This document shows positions 1-5,298 of a stretch of 7,588 nt of DNA, piece after piece (positions within the stretch are counted from its first letter, which is position 1; each line of letters opens with the position of its first letter). Below the pieces are notes generated by a model. It ran no database searches. It saw nothing but the letters and a program-made list of their open reading frames with translations, and had not been told where the DNA came from. The position numbers and the translations under genes were made by a program. The stretch is from Candidatus Bathyarchaeota archaeon (GTDB lineage Archaea; Thermoproteota; Bathyarchaeia; Bathyarchaeales; UBA233): positions 7,823 to 15,410 of the forward strand of contig SMYP01000085.1 in the NCBI GenBank assembly GCA_007050895.1, read 5' to 3'.

Positions 1-153
1 TGAAGGGGTAGGTGAGGGTGTTGGAGTAGGTAATCCCCCGTTAGGTTCGTTAGGATCGCCATTGAATAAATCGGTTTCTGATATTACATAAACTACAAAA
101 GATAACAGCAAACAAGCGCAAGCTATCAAGATAACTAATTCTTTTCTACCCAT
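1..153 (-). CDS. Partial membrane-anchored protein with Pro/Thr-rich linker, function unknown (5' end only)
   Basis: The ATG at 151-153 opens a frame that stays open for 51 codons to the left edge, so only the N-terminus is visible. It reads MGRKE, then a hydrophobic stretch at about residues 6-25 (LVILIACACLLLSFVVYVIS), then an acidic/Asn/Gly segment and a Pro/Thr/Ser-rich linker (LPTPTPSPTPS). This looks like an N-terminal signal anchor followed by an extracellular stalk, so the protein is probably held in the cytoplasmic membrane with an external domain lying outside the window. LIAC at residues 9-12 resembles an archaeal lipobox, but the hydrophobic run continues well past it, so a transmembrane anchor fits better. 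Another ATG 8 bases upstream is in a different frame and meets a stop after four codons. No Shine-Dalgarno precedes the start; a TATA-like box about 30 bases upstream suggests a leaderless transcript. Family unknown. Confidence 0.6.
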   Translation of the reverse strand, partial: MGRKELVILIACACLLLSFVVYVISETDLFNGDPNEPNGGLPTPTPSPTPS

Positions 154-177
154 ATTTCATTTACAGTAGAATACGCG

Positions 178-189
178 GTTAATAAGTGT
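178..189 (-). promoter_or_regulatory. TATA-like promoter element for the left-edge membrane protein
   Basis: On the minus strand this reads CACTTATTAACC. Its centre lies about 30 bases upstream of the ATG at 153, the spacing expected when an archaeal transcript starts at or just before the start codon. The gene has no Shine-Dalgarno, which agrees with leaderless expression. Assigned by spacing and composition only. Confidence 0.4.
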
Positions 190-270
190 AAGTCCCAATA
201 TGAAATTGCAGCTTTTGCTTATAAGATACCATTAGAACTGAACCTATCTCAAAACTATGAAATAGAAGCA

Positions 271-312
271 GGGGCATAGCTCCAGGGGTGGACCAATACG
301 GGCGAATAGCTC
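271..312. other. GC-rich intergenic stretch with two similar short hairpins
   Basis: In an otherwise AT-rich spacer, 271-283 can fold as GGGGC-ATA-GCTCC (5 bp with one G-U) and 300-312 as GGGC-GAATA-GCTC (4 bp with one G-U). Both share the string ATAGCTC. The 8-base repeat GAAGCAGG flanks the pair at 265-272 and 344-351. A palindromic TATA-like box (CTTATAAG, 218-225) lies where it could start a plus-strand transcript near 245-250. Each half resembles a tRNA 5' end and D-arm, but I cannot complete a tRNA cloverleaf. This could be a small structured RNA, a decayed tRNA or chance. Confidence 0.25.
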
Positions 313-362
313 AGAATCAAGCGATAGCCAAATTAAATTATAGGAAGCAGGACCGAGGAATA

Positions 363-370
363 CTTTTAAG
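363..370 (+). promoter_or_regulatory. TATA-like promoter element for the 398-952 gene
   Basis: CTTTTAAG is preceded by a purine-rich BRE-like stretch (GAGGAA, 355-360). It lies about 28-35 bases before the GTG at 398, so transcription would start at or next to that codon. This supports a leaderless mRNA and favours the GTG over the ATG further inside. Confidence 0.45.
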
Positions 371-397
371 TTGTTTGTCACCAGTTAAAAACACAAT

Positions 398-952
398 GTG
401 AGTGTTGAAACCGTGAAAATGCGAATTATAAAATTGAATCCAGATTTCATTGTGAAAGCAATTCAGGGAAAAACAATGTCTTTCGTTTCTAATTTACCCG
501 CAGATTCTGAACTTCTACACATAAAGTACGACTTGTTTGACAAAGAAGTGTTGGCAATAGTTCGCAGCGACAGCTTTGAAGATACCGCAGATTCTTATCC
601 ACTGCCAGAATTAAATATTACATTCACTTCAAGCGTCAAACCCAAAACTAAACTTGAACCTAAATCAACAAATAAGCCTGAGTCTAAGCCTATAGAAAGC
701 GTTAAACCCGAAAATAGACATAGAGAAGAGGCACCGGTTTCAACAATCCAAGATACAAGAGCAGTTGAAGAAGAATTCAGCCCAGAGCAGCGCGATCTGT
801 TAAGCTTCACTGCAGATGGAGACTACGTTATAATAAAACCAACCCAGTACTTAAAAGCTGAATGGAACGAAATTAACGAAATTGTAAAAAGCCTGGGCGG
901 CAAATGGGTGAAAGGAGACTTCTACAGCTATTGGGAAATACCTCCTGGATAG
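398..952 (+). CDS. Hypothetical two-domain protein with charged Pro-rich linker
   Basis: A 184-residue protein I do not recognise. Residues 8-78 look like a compact N-terminal domain with alternating hydrophobic strands. Residues 79-130 are a low-complexity linker rich in Lys, Pro, Glu and Ser (KPKTKLEPKS, KPESKP, VKPENRHREE), probably disordered. Residues 138-182 form a second small domain with a Trp/Gly pattern: VIIKPTQYLKAEW, then an amphipathic helix, then LGGKWVKG and YWEIP at the end. There is no signal peptide or membrane segment, so it is probably cytoplasmic. The start is GTG, supported by a TATA-like box at a leaderless distance; an in-frame ATG at 419-421 would give 177 residues and is the alternative. 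It is convergent with the ribosomal cluster and divergent from the left-edge gene, so it is most likely its own transcription unit. The linked architecture suggests an adaptor or nucleic-acid-associated role, but that is only inference. Confidence 0.75.
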   Translation: MSVETVKMRIIKLNPDFIVKAIQGKTMSFVSNLPADSELLHIKYDLFDKEVLAIVRSDSFEDTADSYPLPELNITFTSSVKPKTKLEPKSTNKPESKPIESVKPENRHREEAPVSTIQDTRAVEEEFSPEQRDLLSFTADGDYVIIKPTQYLKAEWNEINEIVKSLGGKWVKGDFYSYWEIPPG

Positions 953-1100
953 AGTCCCCAACGGTTTTTCAGTGACAGTAAGATGATCCAAAAACAAGAT
1001 CAGATATATTTACTCCTTTCGAAAAAAGGGACCCAAAGCGAGACGAAGAGCTAATCTTTCCATATGAGTATGCATCCCTGAATATTTTATCTCCGAAGTG

Positions 1101-1122
1101 TTATTCTTTAATATTTTCTTTT
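1101..1122 (+). terminator. T-rich termination tract downstream of the 398-952 gene
   Basis: A pyrimidine-rich stretch containing ATTCTTTAATATTTTCTTTT lies at the centre of the convergent spacer. Archaeal termination commonly uses T-rich tracts without a hairpin. A shorter T5 run at 965-969, just after the stop codon, is a weaker alternative. I found no supported gene in the 953-1187 spacer. Confidence 0.3.
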
Positions 1123-1128
1123 AAAAAA
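1123..1128 (-). terminator. T6 tract ending the ribosomal/RNAP operon
   Basis: Six A on the plus strand give T6 in the minus-strand transcript about 60 bases past the rpoN stop codon. It abuts the plus-strand T-rich tract, so the convergent spacer looks like a two-way terminator. No strong hairpin precedes it, as is usual in archaea. Confidence 0.4.
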
Positions 1129-1187
1129 TTAGAAATCTGTTCTACTGGATAAAGCCATAAGCAAAAAGAAAGCCGCTAATGGAGAAC

Positions 1188-1418
1188 TTAATACAAGTTA
1201 CGGGCTTCTCGTCTTTTTTCCGCCTCTTCGTAGAAGCGTAAAATTTCATCGATGATCTCGACATTGGAAAGAATCATCCTCCTGCAGCAATATCGCTTGA
1301 TGCCTAGACTGTCCAGTATTTCGCTGGCGTTTTCGCCCGTTCTTATTCTTCGCGCGAATTCTTCCCAACGGTCTCCGATTAATTTTCCGCAGGTGAAGCA
1401 TCTAACTGGAATTATCAC
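1188..1418 (-). CDS. rpoN: DNA-directed RNA polymerase subunit N (Rpo10)
   Basis: This 76-residue protein is the archaeal counterpart of eukaryotic RPB10, a small zinc-binding subunit of the polymerase assembly platform that binds next to Rpo3 and Rpo11. The zinc site is visible: C7 and C10 in the start motif [11 protein letters not shown], and the unusual adjacent pair C44-C45 in KRYCCRRM. Length and the charged C-terminal helix ([13 protein letters not shown]) fit the family, with a slightly longer tail than the shortest members. The start is GTG. An in-frame TAA sits immediately before it, so no longer form is possible, and a GGGG run about 9 bases upstream is the likely ribosome-binding site. 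It follows rpsI after 13 bases and is the last gene of the cluster; rpoK, which often follows in other archaea, is absent here. Confidence 0.96.
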   Translation of the reverse strand: MIIPVRCFTCGKLIGDRWEEFARRIRTGENASEILDSLGIKRYCCRRMILSNVEIIDEILRFYEEAEKRREARNLY

Positions 1419-1431
1419 TTACTTATTCCCC

Positions 1432-1842
1432 TTACCTGTAACTCTTTTGCTCTTTCGCACGTGCGCCAGGACCTCCGAACTTTTTCGGCTCTTTTCTTCG
1501 GGAGTCTCCAGCAATCATGGTGCGATCGTATTCAGTGAAGACAGTGCGTATGTGACTGCTTTTTGTCCATTTCAACAGCGCGTTTGCAACCGCCATGCGA
1601 GCGGCTTCAGCCTGTCCCATGTAACCTCCTCCAGAGGTTTTCACGTCAATATCCATTTGTTTCCAGACTTCTTCACCCACTTGTAAGAGAGGCTCCATGA
1701 TTTTTTCACGGGCAATTTCTGGCTCGAAAATCTCCACTGGGGTTCTATTTATTCTTACTTTGCCAACACCTGGCTTGACCACGGCGCGGGCTACGGCTGT
1801 TTTTCGTTTTCCACTAACAACCAATACTTTCTTAGTGGGCAT
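1432..1842 (-). CDS. rpsI: Small ribosomal subunit protein S9 (uS9)
   Basis: Universal 30S head protein whose basic C-terminal tail reaches toward the P-site tRNA. As annotated it has 136 residues. It opens [20 protein letters not shown], and has [20 protein letters not shown] in the middle and the archaeal ending [19 protein letters not shown]. Two in-frame ATGs compete. The outer one (1846-1848) overlaps the rplM stop codon as ATGA but abuts the Shine-Dalgarno AAGGTGA (1849-1855). The inner one (1840-1842) sits 6 bases after it, matching the 7-base spacing of the neighbouring genes, and gives the more typical MPTKK start. I chose the inner; the outer adds only Met-Asn. Translation is probably coupled to rplM. 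Confidence 0.95.
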   Translation of the reverse strand: MPTKKVLVVSGKRKTAVARAVVKPGVGKVRINRTPVEIFEPEIAREKIMEPLLQVGEEVWKQMDIDVKTSGGGYMGQAEAARMAVANALLKWTKSSHIRTVFTEYDRTMIAGDSRRKEPKKFGGPGARAKEQKSYR

Positions 1843-1844
1843 AT

Positions 1845-2288
1845 TCATTCACCTTGATTCCATCCTATTTCATTCGCCAAGTCCGCAAGAATGAAATACG
1901 GACCGTTCAGTTTTGCGGCTTGGGCTTCTTCAAGAGATATCATTTGCTGGTCTCTTAGGTCTTCGGGCACGCCAATAAATACCTTCAGCTTCTTTAATGC
2001 AGTCTTTCCCTTGGGTTGCTTGAATGGCAGCATTCCCCGCACCGTTTTCCGAAGTATCTTATCGGGTCGTCGATAATGGAATGGACCTCTCCTTGGGGCT
2101 CCAACTTCAAGGAACTTCTTGGTTTCTGCAACTTTGCTTCTCTTTTTTCCCGAAATAACCGCTTTTTCAGCGTTGACTATGATTACTTTTTCGCCGTTCA
2201 ATAGTTTCTTGGCGACTATACTAGCCATTCTGCCGAGGATAAGTCCGTCAGCGTTTATAAGAATAAGTGGGTTTTTTGTGGTTTGCAT
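1845..2288 (-). CDS. rplM: Large ribosomal subunit protein L13 (uL13)
   Basis: L13 is an early-assembling 50S protein that binds 23S rRNA. This copy has 147 residues, usual for archaea. Visible family features are the N-terminal [20 protein letters not shown], the [16 protein letters not shown] strand, [20 protein letters not shown], and [19 protein letters not shown]. The frame stays open 93 bases further upstream into rpl18e, but the extra residues do not look like L13. The ATG at 2286-2288 is preceded 7 bases earlier by AGGTGA, which also carries the rpl18e stop codon. That makes it the clear start and suggests coupled translation. Its own stop overlaps the outer rpsI ATG. Confidence 0.96.
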   Translation of the reverse strand: MQTTKNPLILINADGLILGRMASIVAKKLLNGEKVIIVNAEKAVISGKKRSKVAETKKFLEVGAPRRGPFHYRRPDKILRKTVRGMLPFKQPKGKTALKKLKVFIGVPEDLRDQQMISLEEAQAAKLNGPYFILADLANEIGWNQGE

Positions 2289-2295
2289 ATTCTTT

Positions 2296-2658
2296 TCACC
2301 TAAGTATCTTGACGCTTGTACCTTTTGGGTTCTTTTCGACAAGTTCTGGAATAGACAAGTACTTAGCTTTTGCAGCTGCAAGTTTTTCTTTCGCTTTTCC
2401 GGATGCGCTCAAGGCGGCTACTGTTATTGCGTGATCTAACGCTCCTGCGCCCAAGATTTTGCCAGGCACTACTACCATGTCGCTTTCTTGTGTATGCCTG
2501 TTTATTCTGCTTATATTGACTGCTGCACGCTGCTGTCTTGTCTTAGATAAGTGCTTTGCCACATCTCTCCAAATCTTTGCTTCTCTTTCATTCCCTTGTT
2601 TTTTCAATAAGCGGATAAGTTGGATAAGTTCTGGGTTTGTGGATTTGGGTTCTTTCAT
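2296..2658 (-). CDS. rpl18e: Large ribosomal subunit protein L18e (eL18)
   Basis: An archaeal/eukaryotic-specific 50S protein related in fold to bacterial L15. This copy has 120 residues. Diagnostic stretches include NPELIQLIRLLKKQGNE near the start, IWRDVAKHLSKTRQQRAAVN, the segment VVVPGKILGAGALDHAITVA, and a C-terminal half with AKAKYLSIPELVEKNPKGT. The start ATG at 2656-2658 overlaps the rpoD stop codon as ATGA, with a GGTGG ribosome-binding sequence 7 bases upstream, inside the last rpoD codons. It lies 7 bases ahead of rplM. Members of the family are similar in length, so the gene appears intact. Confidence 0.95.
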   Translation of the reverse strand: MKEPKSTNPELIQLIRLLKKQGNEREAKIWRDVAKHLSKTRQQRAAVNISRINRHTQESDMVVVPGKILGAGALDHAITVAALSASGKAKEKLAAAKAKYLSIPELVEKNPKGTSVKILR

Positions 2659-3488
2659 TTAACTTCCACCTTTAATTGTTTAATGAATTCTTTCAATTGA
2701 TTGTCTAAGATTTTGACGGCTTCTTGCAATATCCTCTCTGGAGGAATCGCACCAGTTGATTCAATACTCATTATGAAGGAGTTCTTTTCCCACTCAACGC
2801 TTATGGCTGGTGGCTTTTGTGGACACACGCCAATGCAGTCCATACATAAGTTACAGGATAGAAGGTCTTTGACTTCTACTTTGTTATCTCTAATGACAAA
2901 TACCTTTTTTGGACAAATATCAACGCACTTTCCACAATCCGTACATTTGGCACCCACAATCTCTATTTTTGGATAATACTTGTAAGCGCACATGGCGACA
3001 GGTTGCCATTTTGCATGGTCTTGTCCTTTCCCGAGTCTGGCGTAAGCCTCAAGTTTCAGTTTTTGTCCTTTAGCCAGTTTTATGATTGGAATCTTATCGG
3101 AGACAGGAACTATCTGAGGGTTTTCAGACAAAAGCTCTCCTGAATAAACCGTGCGTGTTCCTTCAACAGAGTCTGCGTCCAAGGTGAATGTTACGCGGCA
3201 AAGGTTACAACCGAATTCGCTTTTGCATTTGCATTCTTCAGGAAGGTTATAACCGTCTAAATCTGTTTTTAATGGGGTGAGTCCAAGCCTGTGGGCTATT
3301 ATTTCATCCTGTAGGATTGATGAGTTTTCAATCATGACGACTTCGTCTATAGCCATGCTGGGAACTTGAGCAAGCCCTATTCGTCGCAGGGCGTTCATTA
3401 AAGGCACATCTGCTTCCCTAATGACTACGCGAAGGGTTGTTCCGTCTTTTTCAAGTACTTCTATTTTCACTTGACAGGGACGCTCCAT
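2655..3488 (-). CDS. rpoD: DNA-directed RNA polymerase subunit D (Rpo3) with ferredoxin-like domain
   Basis: The archaeal counterpart of bacterial alpha-NTD and eukaryotic RPB3; it pairs with Rpo11 (RpoL) to nucleate polymerase assembly. This copy has 277 residues. The dimerisation domain is split: residues 1-50 (with ADVPLMNALRRIGLAQVPSMAIDEV) and about 230-277. Domain 2 contains an RPB3-like cysteine quartet, C86, C88, C94 and C97. Residues 178-226 are a ferredoxin-like insertion with two complete CxxCxxCxxxCP motifs (C182/185/188/192 and C212/215/218/222), so it can in principle hold two [4Fe-4S] clusters. Many archaeal homologues keep only one or none. The start ATG has no Shine-Dalgarno, unlike the downstream genes, but a TATA-like box lies about 35 bases upstream. 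An 89-base gap separates it from rps11. Its stop overlaps the rpl18e start. Confidence 0.97.
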   Translation of the reverse strand: MERPCQVKIEVLEKDGTTLRVVIREADVPLMNALRRIGLAQVPSMAIDEVVMIENSSILQDEIIAHRLGLTPLKTDLDGYNLPEECKCKSEFGCNLCRVTFTLDADSVEGTRTVYSGELLSENPQIVPVSDKIPIIKLAKGQKLKLEAYARLGKGQDHAKWQPVAMCAYKYYPKIEIVGAKCTDCGKCVDICPKKVFVIRDNKVEVKDLLSCNLCMDCIGVCPQKPPAISVEWEKNSFIMSIESTGAIPPERILQEAVKILDNQLKEFIKQLKVEVK

Positions 3489-3517
3489 AATTGGTTATTA
3501 ATAATTATTATGCGGTT

Positions 3518-3529
3518 CAATAAAAGTAC
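3518..3529 (-). promoter_or_regulatory. TATA-like box upstream of rpoD (candidate internal promoter)
   Basis: The minus strand reads GTACTTTTATTG, centred about 35 bases before the rpoD ATG, so a transcript would carry a leader of under about 10 bases. The lack of a Shine-Dalgarno at rpoD and the 89-base spacer inside an otherwise packed cluster both fit a second promoter here. The surrounding spacer is very AT-rich, so chance matches are easy. Confidence 0.4.
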
Positions 3530-3577
3530 CAGTGCATTATTTCAATATTTCTGTTAATAAATTTGGAAAGTGGAAAA

Positions 3578-3973
3578 TTATACGCGTCTTCCTCTTCTGC
3601 CGCCTGGCCTTCTTGTTCCATCATGGGGAACCGGGGTGACCTCTTCGATACGTTCTATGCGAAAACCGAACCTTGCAAATGCACGTATGGCCGCTTGAGC
3701 ACCTGGACCAGGTGTTCTTGGACCCGATCCACCTGGAGCGCGGACCTTGATGTGAATCGAGGTTATTCCTTTATCTCTAGCCATTTCTGCTGCTGCAGTT
3801 GCAGCGCGCATTGCTGCGTAGGGTGAAGACTCCATGCGATCTGCTTTTACGAACATTCCACCTGTTGTGCGGGCAATTGTTTCTGCGCCTGAAATGTCAG
3901 TTATGTGGATTAGTGTATTATTGTAACTGCTAAAGATGTGAACGACACCCCACTTCTCGTTTCTTTTGCTGAT
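3578..3973 (-). CDS. rps11: Small ribosomal subunit protein S11 (uS11), apparent ATC start
   Basis: S11 is a platform protein of the 30S subunit, near the 3' end of 16S rRNA. Reading from the ATC at 3971-3973 gives 131 residues, a normal archaeal length. The N-terminal part is clearly S11 ([20 protein letters not shown], then [11 protein letters not shown]), followed by [38 protein letters not shown] and the conserved tail [11 protein letters not shown]. The first ATG in frame is at 3854-3856, inside the fold, and would lose 39 conserved residues. Between the in-frame TAG at 4004-4006 and that ATG there is no ATG, GTG or TTG. The ATC lies 8 bases after AGGAGGT and overlaps the rps4 TAA as TAATC, the exact place for a TAATG junction. 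So either AUC is the start or one base is miscalled; otherwise the gene looks intact. Confidence 0.9.
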   Translation of the reverse strand: MSKRNEKWGVVHIFSSYNNTLIHITDISGAETIARTTGGMFVKADRMESSPYAAMRAATAAAEMARDKGITSIHIKVRAPGGSGPRTPGPGAQAAIRAFARFGFRIERIEEVTPVPHDGTRRPGGRRGRRV

Positions 3974-4557
3974 TACCTGCGACCTCCTCTTCCTCTTCTG
4001 CCTCTAGGTGGAGCTCTAATTTCTGGCTCTTTAGCTACAAAGGATAACGATTGGCGTAGCGGATGCGCCTCATTTACGATGTCACTTTGAGGTGAATACA
4101 TTACTTGTTCTTCTTCTGTCTTTGCCACAGTGTAGCTTGGCACTGTAACTCGGCGGTTTCCTATGGTTATGTGACCGTGAGTTATAAGTTGGCGGGCTTG
4201 GAAGATTGTTCTGGTTAAACCCTTTCGAAAAACTATTGTTTGAAGCCTTCTTTCCAGCAGGTCTTCTATGGATAGGTCTAAAACATTATCTAGAGCTGAC
4301 GTTTCCGCCAGTATGCCAAGTTTCTTCAGGCGTGTTAGAAGTTCATTTTCCATTTTTGTGCGTTCTTCGGGAATTTTGCCTATGAGCGAGCGAGCTATGC
4401 CTCTGGCGTTTGAAAGAGTTGTTTTATGACGCCAAAGTTCATGTTTGTTTCTTAAACCGTACTGCCCTATTAATTTGAGTTCCTCTTCCAAGATGTCCTT
4501 GCGCCAGCGAAAACGTGGAGTCTCATATTTTTTACGTTGTTTTTTAGGGTCTCCCAT
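3973..4557 (-). CDS. rps4: Small ribosomal subunit protein S4 (uS4)
   Basis: A primary 16S rRNA-binding protein that helps start 30S assembly. It has 194 residues. The archaeal/eukaryotic N-terminus ([18 protein letters not shown]) is followed by helices with [17 protein letters not shown] and then the S4 RNA-binding domain at about residues 102-150 ([37 protein letters not shown]). The C-terminus is a short Arg/Gly-rich tail ([12 protein letters not shown]) whose codons double as the Shine-Dalgarno of rps11. The ATG at 4555-4557 has a GAGGTAG ribosome-binding sequence just upstream. It follows rps13 by 23 bases, and its TAA overlaps the apparent rps11 start by one base. Confidence 0.96.
   Translation of the reverse strand: MGDPKKQRKKYETPRFRWRKDILEEELKLIGQYGLRNKHELWRHKTTLSNARGIARSLIGKIPEERTKMENELLTRLKKLGILAETSALDNVLDLSIEDLLERRLQTIVFRKGLTRTIFQARQLITHGHITIGNRRVTVPSYTVAKTEEEQVMYSPQSDIVNEAHPLRQSLSFVAKEPEIRAPPRGRRGRGGRR
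3982..3988 (-). promoter_or_regulatory. Strong Shine-Dalgarno deciding the rps11 start
   Basis: The minus strand reads AGGAGGT, the best ribosome-binding match in the window, encoded within the last Arg/Gly codons of rps4. Eight bases separate it from the ATC at 3971-3973. No other plausible start codon in any useful frame sits at that spacing, so it points to the ATC as the initiation site of rps11. Confidence 0.75.
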
Positions 4558-4580
4558 GTTTCTCTACCTCGGTTTGCTGC

Positions 4581-5051
4581 TTATGAACCTCCCGACTTCT
4601 GCTGGACTGTTTTCTTTTTGACACCTAAGGCTTTTCCTGCTCTTCCAGTGGTTTTTGTTCTCTGCCCACGCACTTTCAGACCATAAGCGTGGCGGTATCC
4701 GCGCCAAGACCTAATTGCTTTCTCTTGGTCAACATCCGTCTTAGTCCTTAACAAGAGGTCTGCGCTTATGAGGTGGACATCTTTTCCTGTTTCTGCATTC
4801 TTTCTTTTGTTAAAAAGCCAAGATGGCAGACCATATCTTGTTGGATCTTTAATGATTTCTTCTATTTTGTCAAGTTCTGTTTCTGTAAGAAAACCCACTC
4901 TCACGTCAGGGTTTATTCCTGCTTTTTTCAATACGGCGTTTGAGAGGCTCAAACTTATTCCTTTAATTCCAGTTAAAGCGTAAACAGTCTTTAGGGTACC
5001 CTGCACATCTGTACCCATTATACGAAGTATATGACGGTATTCTTGTGACAT
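4581..5051 (-). CDS. rps13: Small ribosomal subunit protein S13 (uS13)
   Basis: A 30S head protein that bridges to the large subunit and contacts P-site tRNA. It has 156 residues, the longer archaeal form. Recognisable parts are the start MSQEYRHILRIMGTDVQGTL, the helix-two-turn-helix region around YALTGIKGIS, the archaeal segment YGLPSWLFNKRKN, and the rRNA-binding stretch RGYRHAYGLKVRGQRTKTTG at 117-136 with a lysine-rich tail. It is the first gene of the ribosomal/RNAP cluster. The ATG has only a poor, very close Shine-Dalgarno-like AGGA, while a good BRE/TATA lies about 55 bases upstream, giving a leader of roughly 30 bases. Confidence 0.96.
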   Translation of the reverse strand: MSQEYRHILRIMGTDVQGTLKTVYALTGIKGISLSLSNAVLKKAGINPDVRVGFLTETELDKIEEIIKDPTRYGLPSWLFNKRKNAETGKDVHLISADLLLRTKTDVDQEKAIRSWRGYRHAYGLKVRGQRTKTTGRAGKALGVKKKTVQQKSGGS

Positions 5052-5100
5052 TCCTATTTTTCATCCGTTCAAGCTTGAAGCTAACTACGAAAGTAGCCAT

Positions 5101-5118
5101 AATTTATTTAAACCTTCC
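5101..5118 (-). promoter_or_regulatory. BRE/TATA promoter of the ribosomal/RNAP operon
   Basis: The minus strand reads GGAAGGTTTAAATAAATT: a purine-rich BRE followed by a TATA core TTTAAATA at 5105-5112. Transcription would start near 5080, about 30 bases before rps13. It is one of the two best promoter matches in the window and would drive the cluster from rps13 onward. I saw no operator or riboswitch between it and the start. Confidence 0.6.
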
Positions 5119-5277
5119 TTTCTCAGCAACGCAACAAATACATGCACTTCTTATCATAGGAATCCAAACCGAAATACAAAGCTCCAAAGCAGAACTGCCA
5201 AGTCGCGCTTAATAACTCTATGAACGGAGTGCGATGGTTTTTCGCGATCACAACAAATGCAAAATTGCTAAGAATAT

Positions 5278-5283
5278 AAAAAA
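5278..5283 (-). terminator. T6 tract downstream of the thermosome gene
   Basis: Six A on the plus strand become T6 in the minus-strand transcript about 16-21 bases after the thermosome stop codon, within CTTCCTTTTTTATATTC. It probably ends the thermosome transcript and separates it from rps13. The rest of the 5119-5277 spacer shows nothing I can support as a gene. Confidence 0.45.
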
Positions 5284-5298
5284 GGAAGCTTAGGGCTT

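Noticed and set aside
271..350. tRNA-like 5' strings (GGGCATAGCTCC and GGGCGAATAGCTCAG)
   Set aside because: They resemble an acceptor/D-arm start, but no T-arm with a GGTTCGAATCC-like sequence, no anticodon stem and no closing acceptor strand could be placed.
982..1149. 56-codon open stretch on the plus strand with a charged segment (PFEKRDPKRDEELIF)
   Set aside because: It has no ATG, GTG or TTG start, lies directly after a TAA, and its second half is the T-rich terminator region. A remnant is possible but not supported.
1252..1686. Long plus-strand open frames opposite rpoN and rpsI, and similar ones opposite L13, RpoD, S13 and the thermosome
   Set aside because: They are antisense shadows of clearly conserved genes, with compositions rich in Ser, Phe and Leu and no recognisable domains.
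2289..2381. N-terminal extension of L13 to an upstream ATG at 2381
   Set aside because: It lies wholly inside rpl18e in another frame, has no L13 similarity, and the ATG at 2288 has a well-placed AGGTGA.
3578..3856. S11 starting at the internal ATG (92 residues)
   Set aside because: It would remove the conserved first 39 residues of the S11 fold, which are encoded intact upstream in the same frame.
5120..5165. C/D-box-like motifs on the minus strand (ATGATAA and CTGA)
   Set aside because: The C box is imperfect, and no C'/D' pair or terminal stem is visible.
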